Origin: Epiperipatus broadwayi
Taxonomy: Eukaryota; Onychophora; Udeonychophora; Euonychophora; Peripatidae
Direction: 5' to 3'
Length of the DNA stretch: 64,000 nt
Assembly (NCBI GenBank): GCA_028023455.1
Contig: JAQFVV010006221.1
Coordinates: forward strand, 5,315,011 to 5,379,010
The position numbers and the translations under genes are program-made. This document shows, in pieces, positions 1-11,880 of this stretch (position 1 is the stretch's first letter; the number at the start of each line of letters is the position of its first letter). The notes below the pieces were generated by a model. That model was not told the origin of the DNA. It saw only the letters and a program-made list of their open reading frames with translations, and made no database searches.

Positions 1-216
1 TTTTCCAGAAAGAGTATATTTATGAACATCAGATGGTAACTGACCTCAAGTGCCAATCTTGTTAATGCAGCAAGAATTATACTTTTTCTAAAATTCTAAA
101 TGATTTTACACTATCTCTAATAGGTGCCCAACCCTAGCTAGCTCTTTCTTAGGGCTGGGAGGAAATCTATCAGATGAATACAGGTATACAGAGAAATCCA
201 CATATTTAAATTATAA
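1..216. other. AT-rich sequence, nothing recognised
   Basis: No supportable gene, RNA or repeat is visible before the old LTR copy that begins near 217. Confidence 0.4.
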
Positions 217-2146
217 TGATCGGGGATGATCTTATTGTCTTACCTTATCTGTGCTACAGGGGGCCACAAGGCTATTTGAGCCTGGAAAATTTATATAGTA
301 AGCAGATATGTAAATGAAGATCCAAAATTTTACCTATATTATTTTATTCTGACTGTCAGCCCATGCCACTAGCTTGCAGAGCAAATAGATTTATAAAATA
401 TAAATTCTTATCAAAAATATTTTTAATATTAAAAAATAAAAAAAGCCACTGCCAGTAATAATACACACAAACATTTATTAAACATATATGTAATTTAGAA
501 TTATTATTTTAGTCTAACTTTTACTTTAGCATTTAATTTACATTTTTAACTTTTTATTTTTCAAGTTCACACAGATGAATTTAATATTTTATTAAGGTGT
601 TGACTATGAATAGACTAAATAGATTGCATTTGAAAAGAAAATATTCTATCTCTTATTTATCCATAGGCCAAAAGTTCACAGTTAAACCAATGTCAATCCA
701 TCTGATATATCGATGTATTCAATGCAGCATGAATATGACAGTACAAATACCATACTGTCAGGAATGTACATCTGAACAGCATGGTTATAGAGAAGAAATT
801 TTCTCTTGTGCTGTAGAGGAATGTTACATCTGTCTGGTGAGAACAATAAAAATCTCCATAGAAAGGAATTGCGGTCCTTTTTGCCGGCTTATGATCCCAT
901 TCCATAGGCAAAGGGGGTGATTCATGGAGCAAAGAACACTGTCTGTCTCCAATGGACAATAAGAAAGGCTTATTTCACCCAAGTGTGGTGTATAAGGGGA
1001 TCCTGCATGTAGCAAATCTCATACTACATTTACTACTTACACCAATATATCCAATCCATTAACTCAATTTAACTAAGAAATAAATAACCTAAGATTTATT
1101 CTCCCTTAATTAAACTAATATAACTTTACAAACCTATGTGGCCATTCACACTCAACTTAAATTTAACATTTATTAAAGTTTATTTTAAAAGAAAAAAAAA
1201 AATCATAATAAAAATTTGAAAGTACAAAAAAAAACAAATTAATGGAAATGATTTTTTAAAAAAAATACATTCAATAAAATAATTCATCAATAATTTAGTC
1301 AGATAGGAAATTCTACTTTCATTTAAATTTTGAAATATTTAGAATTTAGAGTTCTTATTGTTTTCAAATACTGGAAAGTTTTAAAATTAATGTTCATTAG
1401 AGTTCAGAAATTTCTTACGGTTTTAAAAATCCATGCTTAACAGTTGCTTGCAATTTGGAGCCAGCATTAATTCTCCTGATATCCTGTGGTCTGCAATATT
1501 GAAAAACGATTTGGTCATTCCTCTTTTTTTTTAAAAACTGAAGTGATTGAAGAGTGCATCTTTTCAATTCCTTCTCCTCCAACTCTCCCCACACTAACAC
1601 ATGTAGCACATCTCTCTCTATCACATCGCTATCTGTATTCTTTTAAAATTATTTTCAAACTTTTCCTTTTATTGTAACTTTCGAATCCAGTGGACATTAC
1701 ATCATGATGATGATGATGGTCTTTTCATTGAGGTTCGTTTCCCAAGGAATTTTTTTATCGGCCATTCTCTTCCCATTGTTTTTTCTTTCCTATCTCACCT
1801 TTAATTATACATTTTGAAATGCCCAAAGGCTAGTTCACTTGTATTAATTAAAATAATCATTTCCCTTTTATACAATAGCATTAATTAATTTTTGTACAAA
1901 CTTAAAGATATATTTTTATCTTTAAATCTTTTTAAGTTTTTGTTGAAAATTTAGTTTTAAAACTTTTTCTTTTTTTAATAAAGTTTTCTTTTAATAATTT
2001 TTCATCTCTGCAATTTTATATATATAAAGTTTAGATCACTATTTACTTTCAATTTCTATTTTTTAAAAAAAAATTATTTGCGAACTTTCATTTTTTAATG
2101 TCTAATTTTTTAAATAAATAATGTAATGGCATGTGTGCCCATTACA
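217..2146 (-). mobile_element. Old solo LTR of the long-LTR family
   Basis: This stretch is a diverged reverse-complement copy of the 2.18-kb LTRs at 57410-59586 and 60320-62503. Matching blocks run in order through its length: the tract with GGGGGCCACAAGG (about 258-270) against the LTR segment with GGGCGCCATCTAGG; the CCACTGCCAGTAAT block (about 447-460); the open frame at 597-920; the block CCTAAGATTTATTCTCCC (about 1088-1105); the purine/pyrimidine block at 1540-1600; and a terminal CATTACA at 2140-2146. It begins TGATCGGGG and ends CA, as expected of an LTR. It has no interior and no convincing target duplication, so it is read as an old solo LTR. Strand is relative to the copies downstream, whose own polarity is uncertain. 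Confidence 0.7.
597..920 (+). CDS. Small ORF inside old LTR, unrecognised
   Basis: A 107-codon frame lies in the old LTR. It aligns with the 102-codon frames at 58479-58787 and 61395-61703 in the young LTRs: SIHLIYRCIQC is shared exactly and SIERNCG recurs further on. The frame lies in the same position and orientation relative to the LTR in all three copies. There is no known domain, and the start used is not a strong ATG context (the first codons are GTG-TTG-ACT-ATG). The old copy carries extra sequence between the two conserved blocks, which adds CxxC-like pairs (IPYCQEC, CAVEECYIC). It may be a real LTR-borne peptide or an open frame kept by chance in a conserved regulatory DNA segment; the sequence alone cannot separate these. 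Confidence 0.25.
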   Translation: MLTMNRLNRLHLKRKYSISYLSIGQKFTVKPMSIHLIYRCIQCSMNMTVQIPYCQECTSEQHGYREEIFSCAVEECYICLVRTIKISIERNCGPFCRLMIPFHRQRG

Positions 2147-2317
2147 AAATGATCTCTTTCCTTTTTTCTATATCTCTCAAATGTGATTACATATATTTTA
2201 AAATTAGCTGCATTGAATTCCCTATCTTTAAACATTTATTTCATTATTTAATCGATCAAATTTGTTCATCAAACTTAAGGTTTGAGTTTAAAACATTTAA
2301 TATATATGTAAATATTT

Positions 2318-2480
2318 TAAAACCAGGTACTCTTCACAAACCTGCAGCTTAATTGTAAATATATGGGATTTGAAGTCAGACTTTCAAGCACCCACCAACT
2401 ATCCATACTATTTCATACAACTGATATACATGACCACACATGTAGAAAAGATAAATAATCAATATTAAAACAGTAAGACT
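2318..2480 (+). repeat. Fragment of palindromic repeat family
   Basis: The segment matches 5630-5790 closely, including CCAGGTACTCTTCACAAACC against CCAGACACTCTTCACAAACC, and the shared string TAGAAAAGATAAATAATCA. It is a one-armed fragment of the hairpin family seen complete at 5676-6418. Confidence 0.65.
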
Positions 2481-4018
2481 TGCTTTACAAATCTTCATTT
2501 TGCTTTCCTACCCTCATACCCTAGTTTAAACACCAATTTATCATAGTGTCTGTACTGCCACATATGCTGAAATCCCACCTAAATTAGATCACAAATGTAT
2601 AAATGCTTGTGATATATATAGTTTTAAAACCCTAACATTAATAATTTAGAAGTTGTCAGTATGTGCATGTATACATATTCATTTTAAAAAGTAAATCATA
2701 TAAGTAAATTTACACACATACTGCGATAATATATTTTAAAACTTAAATAAAAATAATAGTTTTGTTTGTTTAAATATATTTATTTTAGAAATATTACCTT
2801 GTATTGTTTGTTTTTATTTAATAAAATAATATTTAACTGTAAATAGATTTAAACATTTAGAATTTAAAGAGTAAATAATTTTGTTTTAGGTTTATAAAAA
2901 TCATGCCACAAATTTTATGCAAAAAGTGAATGAGGGTTCGAAGGTGAACAATAGGCATAATTAGTTAAATTTTGTAAAATTCGTTAATTAGTGGCTTAAA
3001 TATTTTGCCTTCAGATAAACAACAGACGTCCACACAGGTATTTTTAATTAAAATATTGTTAAAACAAAATTAAAGTTGTAATCCGAATATCAAAAGTAAA
3101 ATTAATTACTAATCTGTTTTCAGATATTCGGATAAGTTAGCAGCTTTTATTTTGCATCTATTTTTGGTTCTAGAGTGACCACCATGAGGTAGTTCTATTG
3201 TAAGCTGTGTGAGCCGATTTTATTAATTGCTATAGTAATGTTATGTTTAGCCTATGCTTGTGCTTGCTATGCTTATCTAAATAGAGATATTATTTAAATA
3301 TATTGAATTGAATTAGCAGCTGAATATACTATTTTGAGAGTTTAATACAGCTGAATTTAGTGAAACCATACCATTGATGAAATTCATAAAATACCAGTCT
3401 TTGTCTATTAAATGCAAAAATTTCTAAGTAGGAGCCAGCAGGAAGGCTCTCTTCCTTCTCAGAATGCATATACCATCAGATGACTGTACCTATTGTAAAA
3501 TGCCACTGCTGCTGAAATGTCTCTAATTTGATTCTGAACCAAGAAGCTGCCATCTCAAGAAAATGCTGCTTAACTTCCATTAAAGCTACCAATTAAAACT
3601 GGAAAAGACAAAATATGCACAACCTGTCCAACTGATATGCGGTAACCTCAATTAACCCAAGAGCTCTTGTGTTGTATATTTTCCTTTAATAGTAGTGAAA
3701 TTTAAATGTATTTTTTAATTATAAAACTGCATCATTCTATAAAACATTTTGTAATCTAACTTTTGTACTTTTCTCTCTATCCTTGGGTTGATATTTTCTA
3801 TTTTATATATTTGCTAATTTATTTATGTCTTTTATTATAGTAGTGTGCTTAGATAGTCATCGATTGAGCAAATTATTTCTTGCCCTTTTATTAGTGTGCC
3901 GCCATATTATTGCTGATAAATTGCATAACTGACCCCTTAGAAAATGTCTTATAAAATTGCATGTTCAAGGGCTACTTTATTTGATCTTTTATTAATCTTT
4001 TAAATAATTATGTCTTTC
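2481..4018. other. Intergenic AT-rich DNA
   Basis: No coding signal was found. A small inverted repeat lies at about 3081-3136 (ATCCGAATATC with GATATTCGGAT). The stretch at about 3420-3650 is somewhat richer in G+C than its surroundings, but it has stops in all frames and no recognised motif. Confidence 0.4.
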
Positions 4019-4023
4019 AAGAA

Positions 4024-4767
4024 TGCTGTGTCTTATGACCAGCAAGTAAATAAATGGACAAAGGCAGAATTGAGATGGTATAGTTTAATATGAATAATTT
4101 TAACTATATACATTGCCTATTATAAGGTGTAATAAAATAATAAAAGATCATGGTGACCTGCATAATATAACCCTAGTCCTGCTTTTGGGCTTATAGAGGC
4201 AGGAGTCTCTGACTCATAATTAAAATGCAGAACAATTAGATCAGGTTATGTGGGTTTATATATCCCTCAAGACTTCTGGATCATTTACATTCATAACTAT
4301 ATATGGTGTTTTCAAATACACACTGTATTTTTACATTTCTTACCATTTATGGTATTTTACGCAGTTTTCTGACTGTATAAGGTCAGCTGGGCTTTCTATT
4401 ATTATACAACTTTCTATGATTTAACAACATTGCAATTTTACACAATCGTTATACTTAATTACAGTAATTTTACATATTTGTTGTAAATTACAGTTATTAA
4501 TTTTATTCTACATTTATTATTGTACTCTTATTATTCAATTATTATTCTTATTTTACATACTCTTATTATTATAGTTATTATTATTATTTTACATATTCAT
4601 TATACATTTCAGTTATTAGTTTTATTCTACATTATTGTACAGTACTCTTATTATTATACAATTAATATTCTTATTTTACATACTCTTATTATTATACAAT
4701 TATTATTATTTTACATATTTATTATACCTTACATATGTATATACCTTTCTTGACTTTGAATACTGCA
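4024..4767 (-). mobile_element. Solo Ty3/gypsy-like LTR with 5-bp target duplication
   Basis: A 744-bp unit begins TGCTGTG and ends ATACTGCA, and it is flanked on both sides by AAGAA (4019-4023 and 4768-4772). TG...CA ends with a 5-bp duplication are the mark of an LTR retrotransposon insertion. The unit is related to the LTR at 52121-52391, sharing the tract CCTGCTTTTGGGCTTATAG and the terminal CTTGACCTTGAACACTACA-like end. That copy adjoins a gypsy integrase relic, which gives both the class and the minus orientation. No interior is present, so LTR-LTR recombination removed it. The middle (4511-4745) is an ATT/ACAT-rich simple-sequence expansion, and the 77-codon frame there is a by-product. 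Confidence 0.82.
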
Positions 4768-4772
4768 AAGAA

Positions 4773-5675
4773 AAGTATATTTTGCATTTTTTTATAATGT
4801 GAGGATATGCATGAAATTAATAACTGGATTATATAATAGAGAATGTATGACTATGTGTAATCTTACAAATACCTTTTAAATCATGCATTCCCCTCCATTT
4901 GCTTATTTTAAAGAAACTTGTCTTATTGTATTTATCATGTAATTTATGAACTATAACAGTTGAGGCTGAGAATGTGTGGATCATCTTAAAATTATTTAGG
5001 AATTGGTTTAAGTGCTTTTACTTACTTAGTTACCTTTTCTCTATTATTTTATGCTTCTATTGTGTGTTACAGTGTAAGCATATGGGTTGTTGAGACCTGC
5101 TTTGTTTCTCTAGGGATTTATGACTCAGACATTTCCCTTTCTTTCTTGTGGTTTCCAGATAGTATGTGCTAGAAAGCCATACCTGGGAATTTTACTCCTA
5201 AGTCACCCAGCCACAAACTTTCATGGTACAATGCCAGACTCTGCCTGTTTGTAATGAAACCTTCCATGGGGACCATGGCGAAAGGCCATCATCTGCTTTC
5301 ATTTTGTTATTTATTATTTTATTTTAATTCACAAAGCGATGCTGTTTTAATGTTTGCACTCCATTCTGTGCATTGATCCTCCACTGGTACCACCAATCAC
5401 TTTTAATATTAAAGTTATGTTATTCAATTGCCTGCATCTTAATCACTTCCATGCCTCTAGCTCAGTGAGCCTTCATTTGCATCCATATGATCGAAAATCT
5501 GATGATGGAAAACCAAAATTTCATGCTTATGCCAACATTATCATCATGCCCTTGTTGATCTGAAGTCACTCAGCCATCCACTTAAATACATAGAAGAGGG
5601 ATGGGCAGGATACAAGCTTCATATTTAACTATTTAAAAACCAGACACTCTTCACAAACCTGGAGATTAATTGGCA
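4773..5675. other. Intergenic DNA, partly related to hairpin repeats
   Basis: Nothing coding is supported. A pyrimidine tract ending TTTCCAG lies at 5135-5159 and would pass as a splice acceptor, but the following sequence stops quickly. From about 5480 the phrase AATCTGATGATGG followed by CATGC recurs in the hairpin at 5676-6418, so the repeat family probably extends left. Confidence 0.4.
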
Positions 5676-6418
5676 ATATACAGGATTTAAATTGAGAATT
5701 TCAAGACCCACCAACTATCCACATTACTTCATACAACTGATATACATGACCACACACATGTAGAAAAGATAAATAATCACCAATATACATATTTCATGCT
5801 GTATGAGCACTCATCAGTTGGTCCAGATTATCATCTCTTACACATATATATATATAATCAGTGCTCAGTGTATATAAAGATAACAAATCTTCACACTTTA
5901 ATGGTCAGGCTTCAATCTATTCCAACCTTTAACTTTTCAGCCTCCCATATCACTGAAAATCTGATGATGAGAAGCCCAAATCCCATGCTAATGCCAACAT
6001 TATTGATAATGTTGGCATCAGCATGGTATTTGCACATTCCATCAGATTTTCAATGATATGGATGGCTGAAAAGTTGAAGGCTGGATCATGTTAAAATGAA
6101 CATGGGATTTGGGCTTACCATCATCAGATTTTCAATGATATGAATGGCTGAAAAGTTTGAGTAAATTGAAGTCTGCCCATTAAAGTGTGAAGATTTGCTA
6201 TCTTAATATAAACTATCTTAATATAAACTGGGTGCTGATTATATATATGTGTGGGAGATGATAATCTGGATCAACCGATGAGTGCTGGTTTAGCATGAAA
6301 TGCATGTACTGGTGATTTATTTATCTTTTCTACATGTGTGTGGTCATGTGTATCAGTTGTATGAGATTGTGTGAATAGTTGTTGGGTTCTTGAAAGTCTG
6401 AGTTCAAATCCTGTATAT
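5676..6418. repeat. Palindromic non-autonomous repeat (hairpin)
   Basis: The left arm starts near ATACAGGATTT (5678) and the right arm ends AAATCCTGTAT (about 6407-6417). Between them, blocks such as TACATGACCACACACATGTAG (5743) and CTACATGTGTGTGGTCATGT (6331) are reverse complements. The centre is a near-perfect palindrome, GCCAACATTATTGATAATG (about 5991-6012). Related copies lie at 2318-2480, 6598-6980 and 13025-13370. It encodes nothing and fits a fold-back or MITE-like element. Confidence 0.75.
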
Positions 6419-6597
6419 TTAATATATATGCCTATTCACATAAGGCAAATTTAGCTAGTTTTGCAAGACATTTTGACAGAAAAATAAATAGGCAAATATA
6501 AACAATAAATGTATTCTTTAATGATCTATAATAACTGAAATATAGGTTTATTATGTATAAATATATGTAATATATAGGGTATATGAGCACAGACATT

Positions 6598-6980
6598 GGC
6601 ATCACCCATTACTTTACCTTATGTCACTGATACACTTGAACACATATATGTTGAAAAGATAAATAATCACCAATATACATATTTCATGCTAAAACAGCAA
6701 TCATTAGTTGCTCCAGATTATTATCTCTACACATAGATGCAATAAGTGCTCAGATATCTATTAAAATAAGCAATCTTCATACATTAATGGACAAAAATCT
6801 CAGCCTTAGGTGACCTTTGAGCATTTCTTCATCAGATTTTTTATTGGATGGATGGTTAATGAGTTGGACTGTGGAGTGGATTAAAGCCTGCCCAAATATG
6901 TATATTGGTGATTATTTATTTTTTCAACATATATGTATTCAAGTGTATCAGTGATATGAGATAGAGTGATGGGTGGTGAT
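6598..6980. repeat. Second palindromic repeat copy
   Basis: The ends ATCACCCATTACTTTACC (left) and GAGTGATGGGTGGTGAT (right) are imperfect reverse complements. Inner blocks AATAATCACCAATATACATA and TATGTATATTGGTGATTATT are exact reverse complements. This is the same family as 5676-6418, about half its length. Confidence 0.7.
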
Positions 6981-7442
6981 AAAGATCTATAAGTAATTTC
7001 AGTTTCAAAGTAAGTATATAATTTTATTCTTATTAGTTTATTAAATCAAATATTCATAACATAAAAGAAAATTTTTTTTTTACTAAATATAATAGATCAC
7101 ATAAATATTTAGTTAAAAATACTGTTATATGTTGCTACAGCTAAAATTAATATTTTAACAGTGAATAAGCATCTTGAGGGTAACGATAGGGAATTCAAAG
7201 TTCATTTAATACAAAGATAACTATATATTTACCTTTGGGAACCTAGGATTTGAATAAGGATAAGTTTGCTTATATAAGCTTATGTCATTCTGAGTTAACG
7301 ATCCAAAAGAATTTTTTTTTCTGTTGAGAAAAAAAGATATCTGCTATTGGCATAAGTCCGGCATGAGCATCCATTTTGTGGTATTAATTGGAAGCAAAGA
7401 ATTATGCCAACAGTAATGAAAGCTTTTTTGGCATATTAGGTT
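6981..7442. other. Intergenic AT-rich DNA
   Basis: No gene, repeat or regulatory site could be supported here. Confidence 0.4.
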
Positions 7443-7450
7443 CAACATTT

Positions 7451-8563
7451 GGTAAAGGTTTACTTTAGTGGCCCCAATATGTTGGCCCTCTATTATTTAA
7501 AATTTTAAGTAAATTTTTCGAAAATTTTACGTATATTCCACTATATTACAATTACATTAAAATTTATTCAAATGTAATAGATAATAAAAAGCATTTATCT
7601 TTTTAAAAAATTTGAATATTGGATTAATTATATGACATTAATTAAAGTAATTAGTTTTAATTTATTTGAAACTTAAGAATTTAAACTATCCATAACTTAA
7701 GAAATTTAAACTATCTACATTTATAGCATATGTTACAAAATAAAGACACCCTCTGTGTTCAAAAGTTTGAATTACATGTACAGTTTATAGGTAGAAAAAA
7801 TGGTTGTTACATATTTAGTTCCAGATGATGAAATTTTGAATTTTGCTGCTATTTTGGCAGAAGACTGGAATATGCATCAGTTATGGAATGCCATCCAAAC
7901 TCCAGAATTGGCCATCAAATGGCTTGCACAAAGACTCCTTCTGAAGAACTGTGAGACATTATTTCCCCCACAAATACCACAGCAGGACTATATGAAGAGG
8001 TCATTGGGTCTTTGGCGATATTGAAATAGGATCAAGGAAGTGCTTATTGATAGAAGTTCCAGACAGAACAGCTGATACACTGGAGGCCCTGATACAGCAG
8101 TACATTTTACCAGATGCACACATTATTTCAGAATGCTGGGCTGCATACAATAACATGTCATCTCAACAATGGAATATATATGCATTCGGTTGTTGTCTGT
8201 CAAAACAATTTTATACATCGTGAAGACCAAGGTATACACACTCAGAATATTGAAAAATATGTGGATGAGAACAAAGCATAAGCTGAAATTCCAATCTGGT
8301 ACCAGCAGAGCTTTGATTTCATCATACCTGATGAATTTGCCTTCTGGAGTAGACACAGCAATACCATTTTTTCTCCAACTTTCTAGTATGCATAGGACAC
8401 AATTATGCTTAAAAAGGTAAATGTTTTTTTATTATCTTTTACATTTGAATAAATTTCAATGTAGTTGTAATATAGTAACATATGTAAGATTTTCAAACAA
8501 TTTAATTATAATTTTAAAGAATAGAGGGCCAACATATTGAGGCTGGTAAAGTAAACCTTTACC
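7451..8563 (+). mobile_element. Merlin DNA transposon, copy 1
   Basis: The ends are terminal inverted repeats: GGTAAAGGTTTACTTTAGTG on the left and the reverse complement GTAAACCTTTACC on the right. The similarity continues through TATGTTGGCCCTCTAT. The element is flanked by a perfect 8-bp duplication, CAACATTT (7443-7450 and 8564-8571). The interior encodes remnants of an IS1595/ISXO2-type transposase. The 8-9-bp duplication together with this transposase defines the Merlin superfamily. The element is 1113 bp and no longer codes for an intact enzyme. Confidence 0.88.
7800..8420 (+). pseudogene. Merlin transposase relic (ISXO2-like DDE)
   Basis: The N-terminal part is open at 7800-8024 (74 codons, with ILAEDWNMHQLWNAIQTPEL) and resembles the start of ISXO2-type transposases. 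From about 7998 another frame carries the catalytic-core signature: GHWVFGDIEIGSRKC, then VPDRTADTLEALIQQYILP, then IISECWAAYNN. The family aspartate of the IISD motif is read here as glutamate. After frameshifts, further conserved pieces include HSVVV followed by NFIH and HTQNIE. The enzyme would cut and paste the element at its GGTAAA ends, but the frameshifts, internal deletion and altered acidic residue show that this copy is inactive. The better-preserved C-terminal half is at 55491-55838. Confidence 0.82.
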
Positions 8564-8571
8564 CAACATTT

Positions 8572-9979
8572 TTCCTTTTCTCTCTAGGTTATTTTATGCA
8601 GCATAATGGGCAGCTTATAAACAAAAACAGCTATGCACTTGAAGCATTTTGTGATTGCCTTATGAGTATTTGTTTTTTAACCCAACATTACGGGTGACAT
8701 TTTATAAGTTGATCTCCTAAAAAACATTTTCTCCATGCATTAATTAATTCAGAGAATTTCAATATTTCATTTAAAACAACCGGAGCATAGTGATACGAAT
8801 TAATATATATAAAATATTAATATAACTTTTCTATCTCAAAATGTCTCCTGTTCTCTATGGCTCCAACTTTCTAATTAAATTACTTCTCTATTTTTTTTAA
8901 TCTTCTAAAGTCAGTTTATCAGCATATTTATCTCTCATTCTCTGGAATGGTTTTAACATTTTTATTTTATTTTTGGAATCGTTGATCATGGTACATTCAA
9001 TTACGGTTTCTTGGAATTTAATGTGGTTAAGGAATGTAAAAAATAACAAAGAATTGCCTAGAGGTATATATAGCAAAGTCTTTTCATCATCCTGATTAAA
9101 GTAAATAATTCGAAACAAATAATAAAAAAAATTATATATTTGTGTATATCTGGGTTTTTTTCAATTTTTTTTAACAACATATTTATAAATATATTCCAAA
9201 ACAAATAATTATATAATTTCAAAATCTACCCCCCTTACATATATATGCAACATTCCTTGTATATAGTCACACATTGAAGCCAATTTATTGGACTCACACT
9301 TAATAGTTTCATGAAAATCAAAAATCTACAAGCTAATAATCACAAAATGAGCTCATGCCCTCTCTGTGTCATTAAAAATCATTCACTTCCTCTAAAATTT
9401 CAAATATATTTTATTTTCTATCCCAATTCCATGGTAATATATTTATTACCTTTTAAAATCCTGTTATTATTTATTACTTTGGGTAAAATTTGAAGTTTAT
9501 AATTGCAGTTTGTAATGTAATAATTGATTATTTATTAGTCTACATTCAGAATAGGTTATATTTATCTGTTTAAAGATATTTATGTAAACTTTTTTGTATC
9601 AATAATTTCAGTCTTCTTGGTCAAGTTTCTATCTTTATGTGTCTATATAAGTATGGGAGACCACCAATAAAAGTGAGATTTCACTTTTGTTGTAAAAAGT
9701 TGTCTAGACAATAGATTGAAATTTTTGATCGTTATTGATTGTCTAAGTATTGACTGGTGTTTATATATAAATAAATTTTAATATTTAAACAAATTTATTA
9801 TCAGCATTCAATATGTAACTTATAATAATTTTGTAATATAATCTGAGTGTTAATCAGCTTAAACTTTAAAATGAAAACAATTTCAATTACAACATCATCA
9901 TAAAATATTTTATGAAATACGATATAAAATGACCTCTTAAGATCAAAACTTTTTAAAGAAAGATTACAATGTCTTTCTA
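8572..9979. other. AT-rich DNA, one LTR-like promoter stretch
   Basis: No gene is supported. At 9640-9700 a TATATAAG box is followed by CCAATAAAAG and a T-rich tract. This is the spacing seen in LTR promoter/R regions, but no ends or target duplication were found, so it is only a hint. Confidence 0.3.
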
Positions 9980-11880
9980 GTGTATTATAGTTGATGACAG
10001 TAATTGAGCACAGATTATATTCATTTATTTTTTTCCATATTTAATCAAGGTTCCCAACATTTCTGATTTGCTTTTTAATTTTTTTCATTAAAAAAACCCC
10101 ATTCATTTCTCCTTGCTATTCCCAATTCATCATTTAATGAATATCTAATGTGTTCTTATTGAACTGACCATGAAAAAGTGCTTCATTTTTAAATATTAAA
10201 GCAAAATCACGCTTTTAGAATTACTCAAATATTTCATATTTAGCATATAAACAAATGCCAATCCCATTCTAAATTTTTTTGTTCAGCTTTAATTCTCAAG
10301 AATTTATGTAATTTATTTTCTTATTTATCCCATACTCTTCTATTTCAAAACAAATATTCCCAACTTTTATCTTTCAAATTTATGTTTTCCTTTAATTATT
10401 AATATTTCTGATTTTTTTATGGCAACTTTCATCAAAAGCAGTTCCATATTTCTTATACCATTTTCAAAAATATTATATCAGCCTTAAAAAACACTTTTTT
10501 GTGTCCTTATAAAGTTCCTATTATGGAAATTCCCATAATCTTGCCAATCAAAATCTCCAATATTTTAAAAAACAATTTAATTTCCAGCTGCTATAAAAAT
10601 TATTTTTTCAATGGCCATTAATCATTAAGAACATCAAAAATTATTCCCATATTTTCAAAATGTTGACAGTTCTAATCAAACCCTTTTCTATTCATTTACA
10701 GAAATTTATTTTCTCTATATTTCAATCGATAATAAATAAATTACTGCCTATCTAATTCTTGGATAAAATCAATTCTGATTCTCATCCAACAGTGAAATAC
10801 AAACATTTATTATTAAAAATGTAAATATTTTATATACTAAGAAAACACATTGCTATTGACTTTTAGCTAGTTAATAACCTAAAATCTTTAAGTTTCCTTT
10901 GTTATAATAATCTAATTTATAAATTATTTCATATATCTGAAATCATATTATTTATAATTATAATAAAGCTTTCTTTTAAATTGCCTGCTGTTTACATTCC
11001 AATATTTATTAACACTTCAGCTATCAGTCCATATATTAATTTTGCCATTTTTTAATCTAATTATTGCTCTATTCAATTATAGACTATTATTCTATTCATA
11101 CATTCCTGTCAATTTTACTACTAAAGATTCAATTAAACAACTTGGCTTATCTATTCATTAAATAATTTTTTAAAAAAATTCTTTCCATTTTCTTCACTCT
11201 GGATTTTCTTTTCTTACTTTTTCCATTCCTAATAAATCTTAACAATTTTTCAGAAATTGTTTTTTTATATTATTAATTTCACCAGTTACTTATTAAGTTC
11301 ATATCATTTCCATCTTTACTGATATTCTATCTAGTGGTGTTCTTTTTTACATTACAATTTAACTACTTTATTCTTCCATTGAACTGAAATTTGTATCTCT
11401 TTTTTTAAGCACTTTCATTTCTTCCATTTGCTTTTACATTTTATCAATGATTTTATTCTACTTTTCATTATTATTCCTATAATGTCAAAAAAGCTTTTAT
11501 TTGTAATCTTTTTCACAATGTATTTTAAATTAACCATTTCTCAATACTTTAATAAACCTGCTCAATTAAGATTCATATCTTATTTTTCACCCATTTTATT
11601 AACATTTCTATAATATTCTATATTAAATCACTGCTCCTTATCTATAAAATACATAATTAAATTATACTAAAATTCTGTGTTGATTAAGCAATTTTCCCAT
11701 CATTTACATTATTCTGATTTTTAATATTTATATCACTTCCTTGCACATGTATATCAATAATGCCCCAGTCATACTTTCTTCTCCAAGTTCATTCACATTC
11801 TCTACTATCAATAACATACACTCTTTCTAATCATATGTTATGAAAATATTTTCTAATATAGACAATGGATCACCATGTAA
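9980..11880. other. G-poor strand-asymmetric block
   Basis: Over about 1.9 kb the plus strand carries C, A and T but very few G. Examples are runs such as TTTATCCCATACTCTTC and ATTATTCCTATAATG with almost no G for tens of bases. No open frame, inverted repeat or recognised element explains it. It may be a decayed pyrimidine-rich repeat or a trace of strand-biased mutation. Confidence 0.45.

Noticed and set aside
4520-4753. 77-codon Ile/Tyr-rich frame
   Set aside because: It is a translation of ATT/ACAT simple sequence inside the solo LTR.
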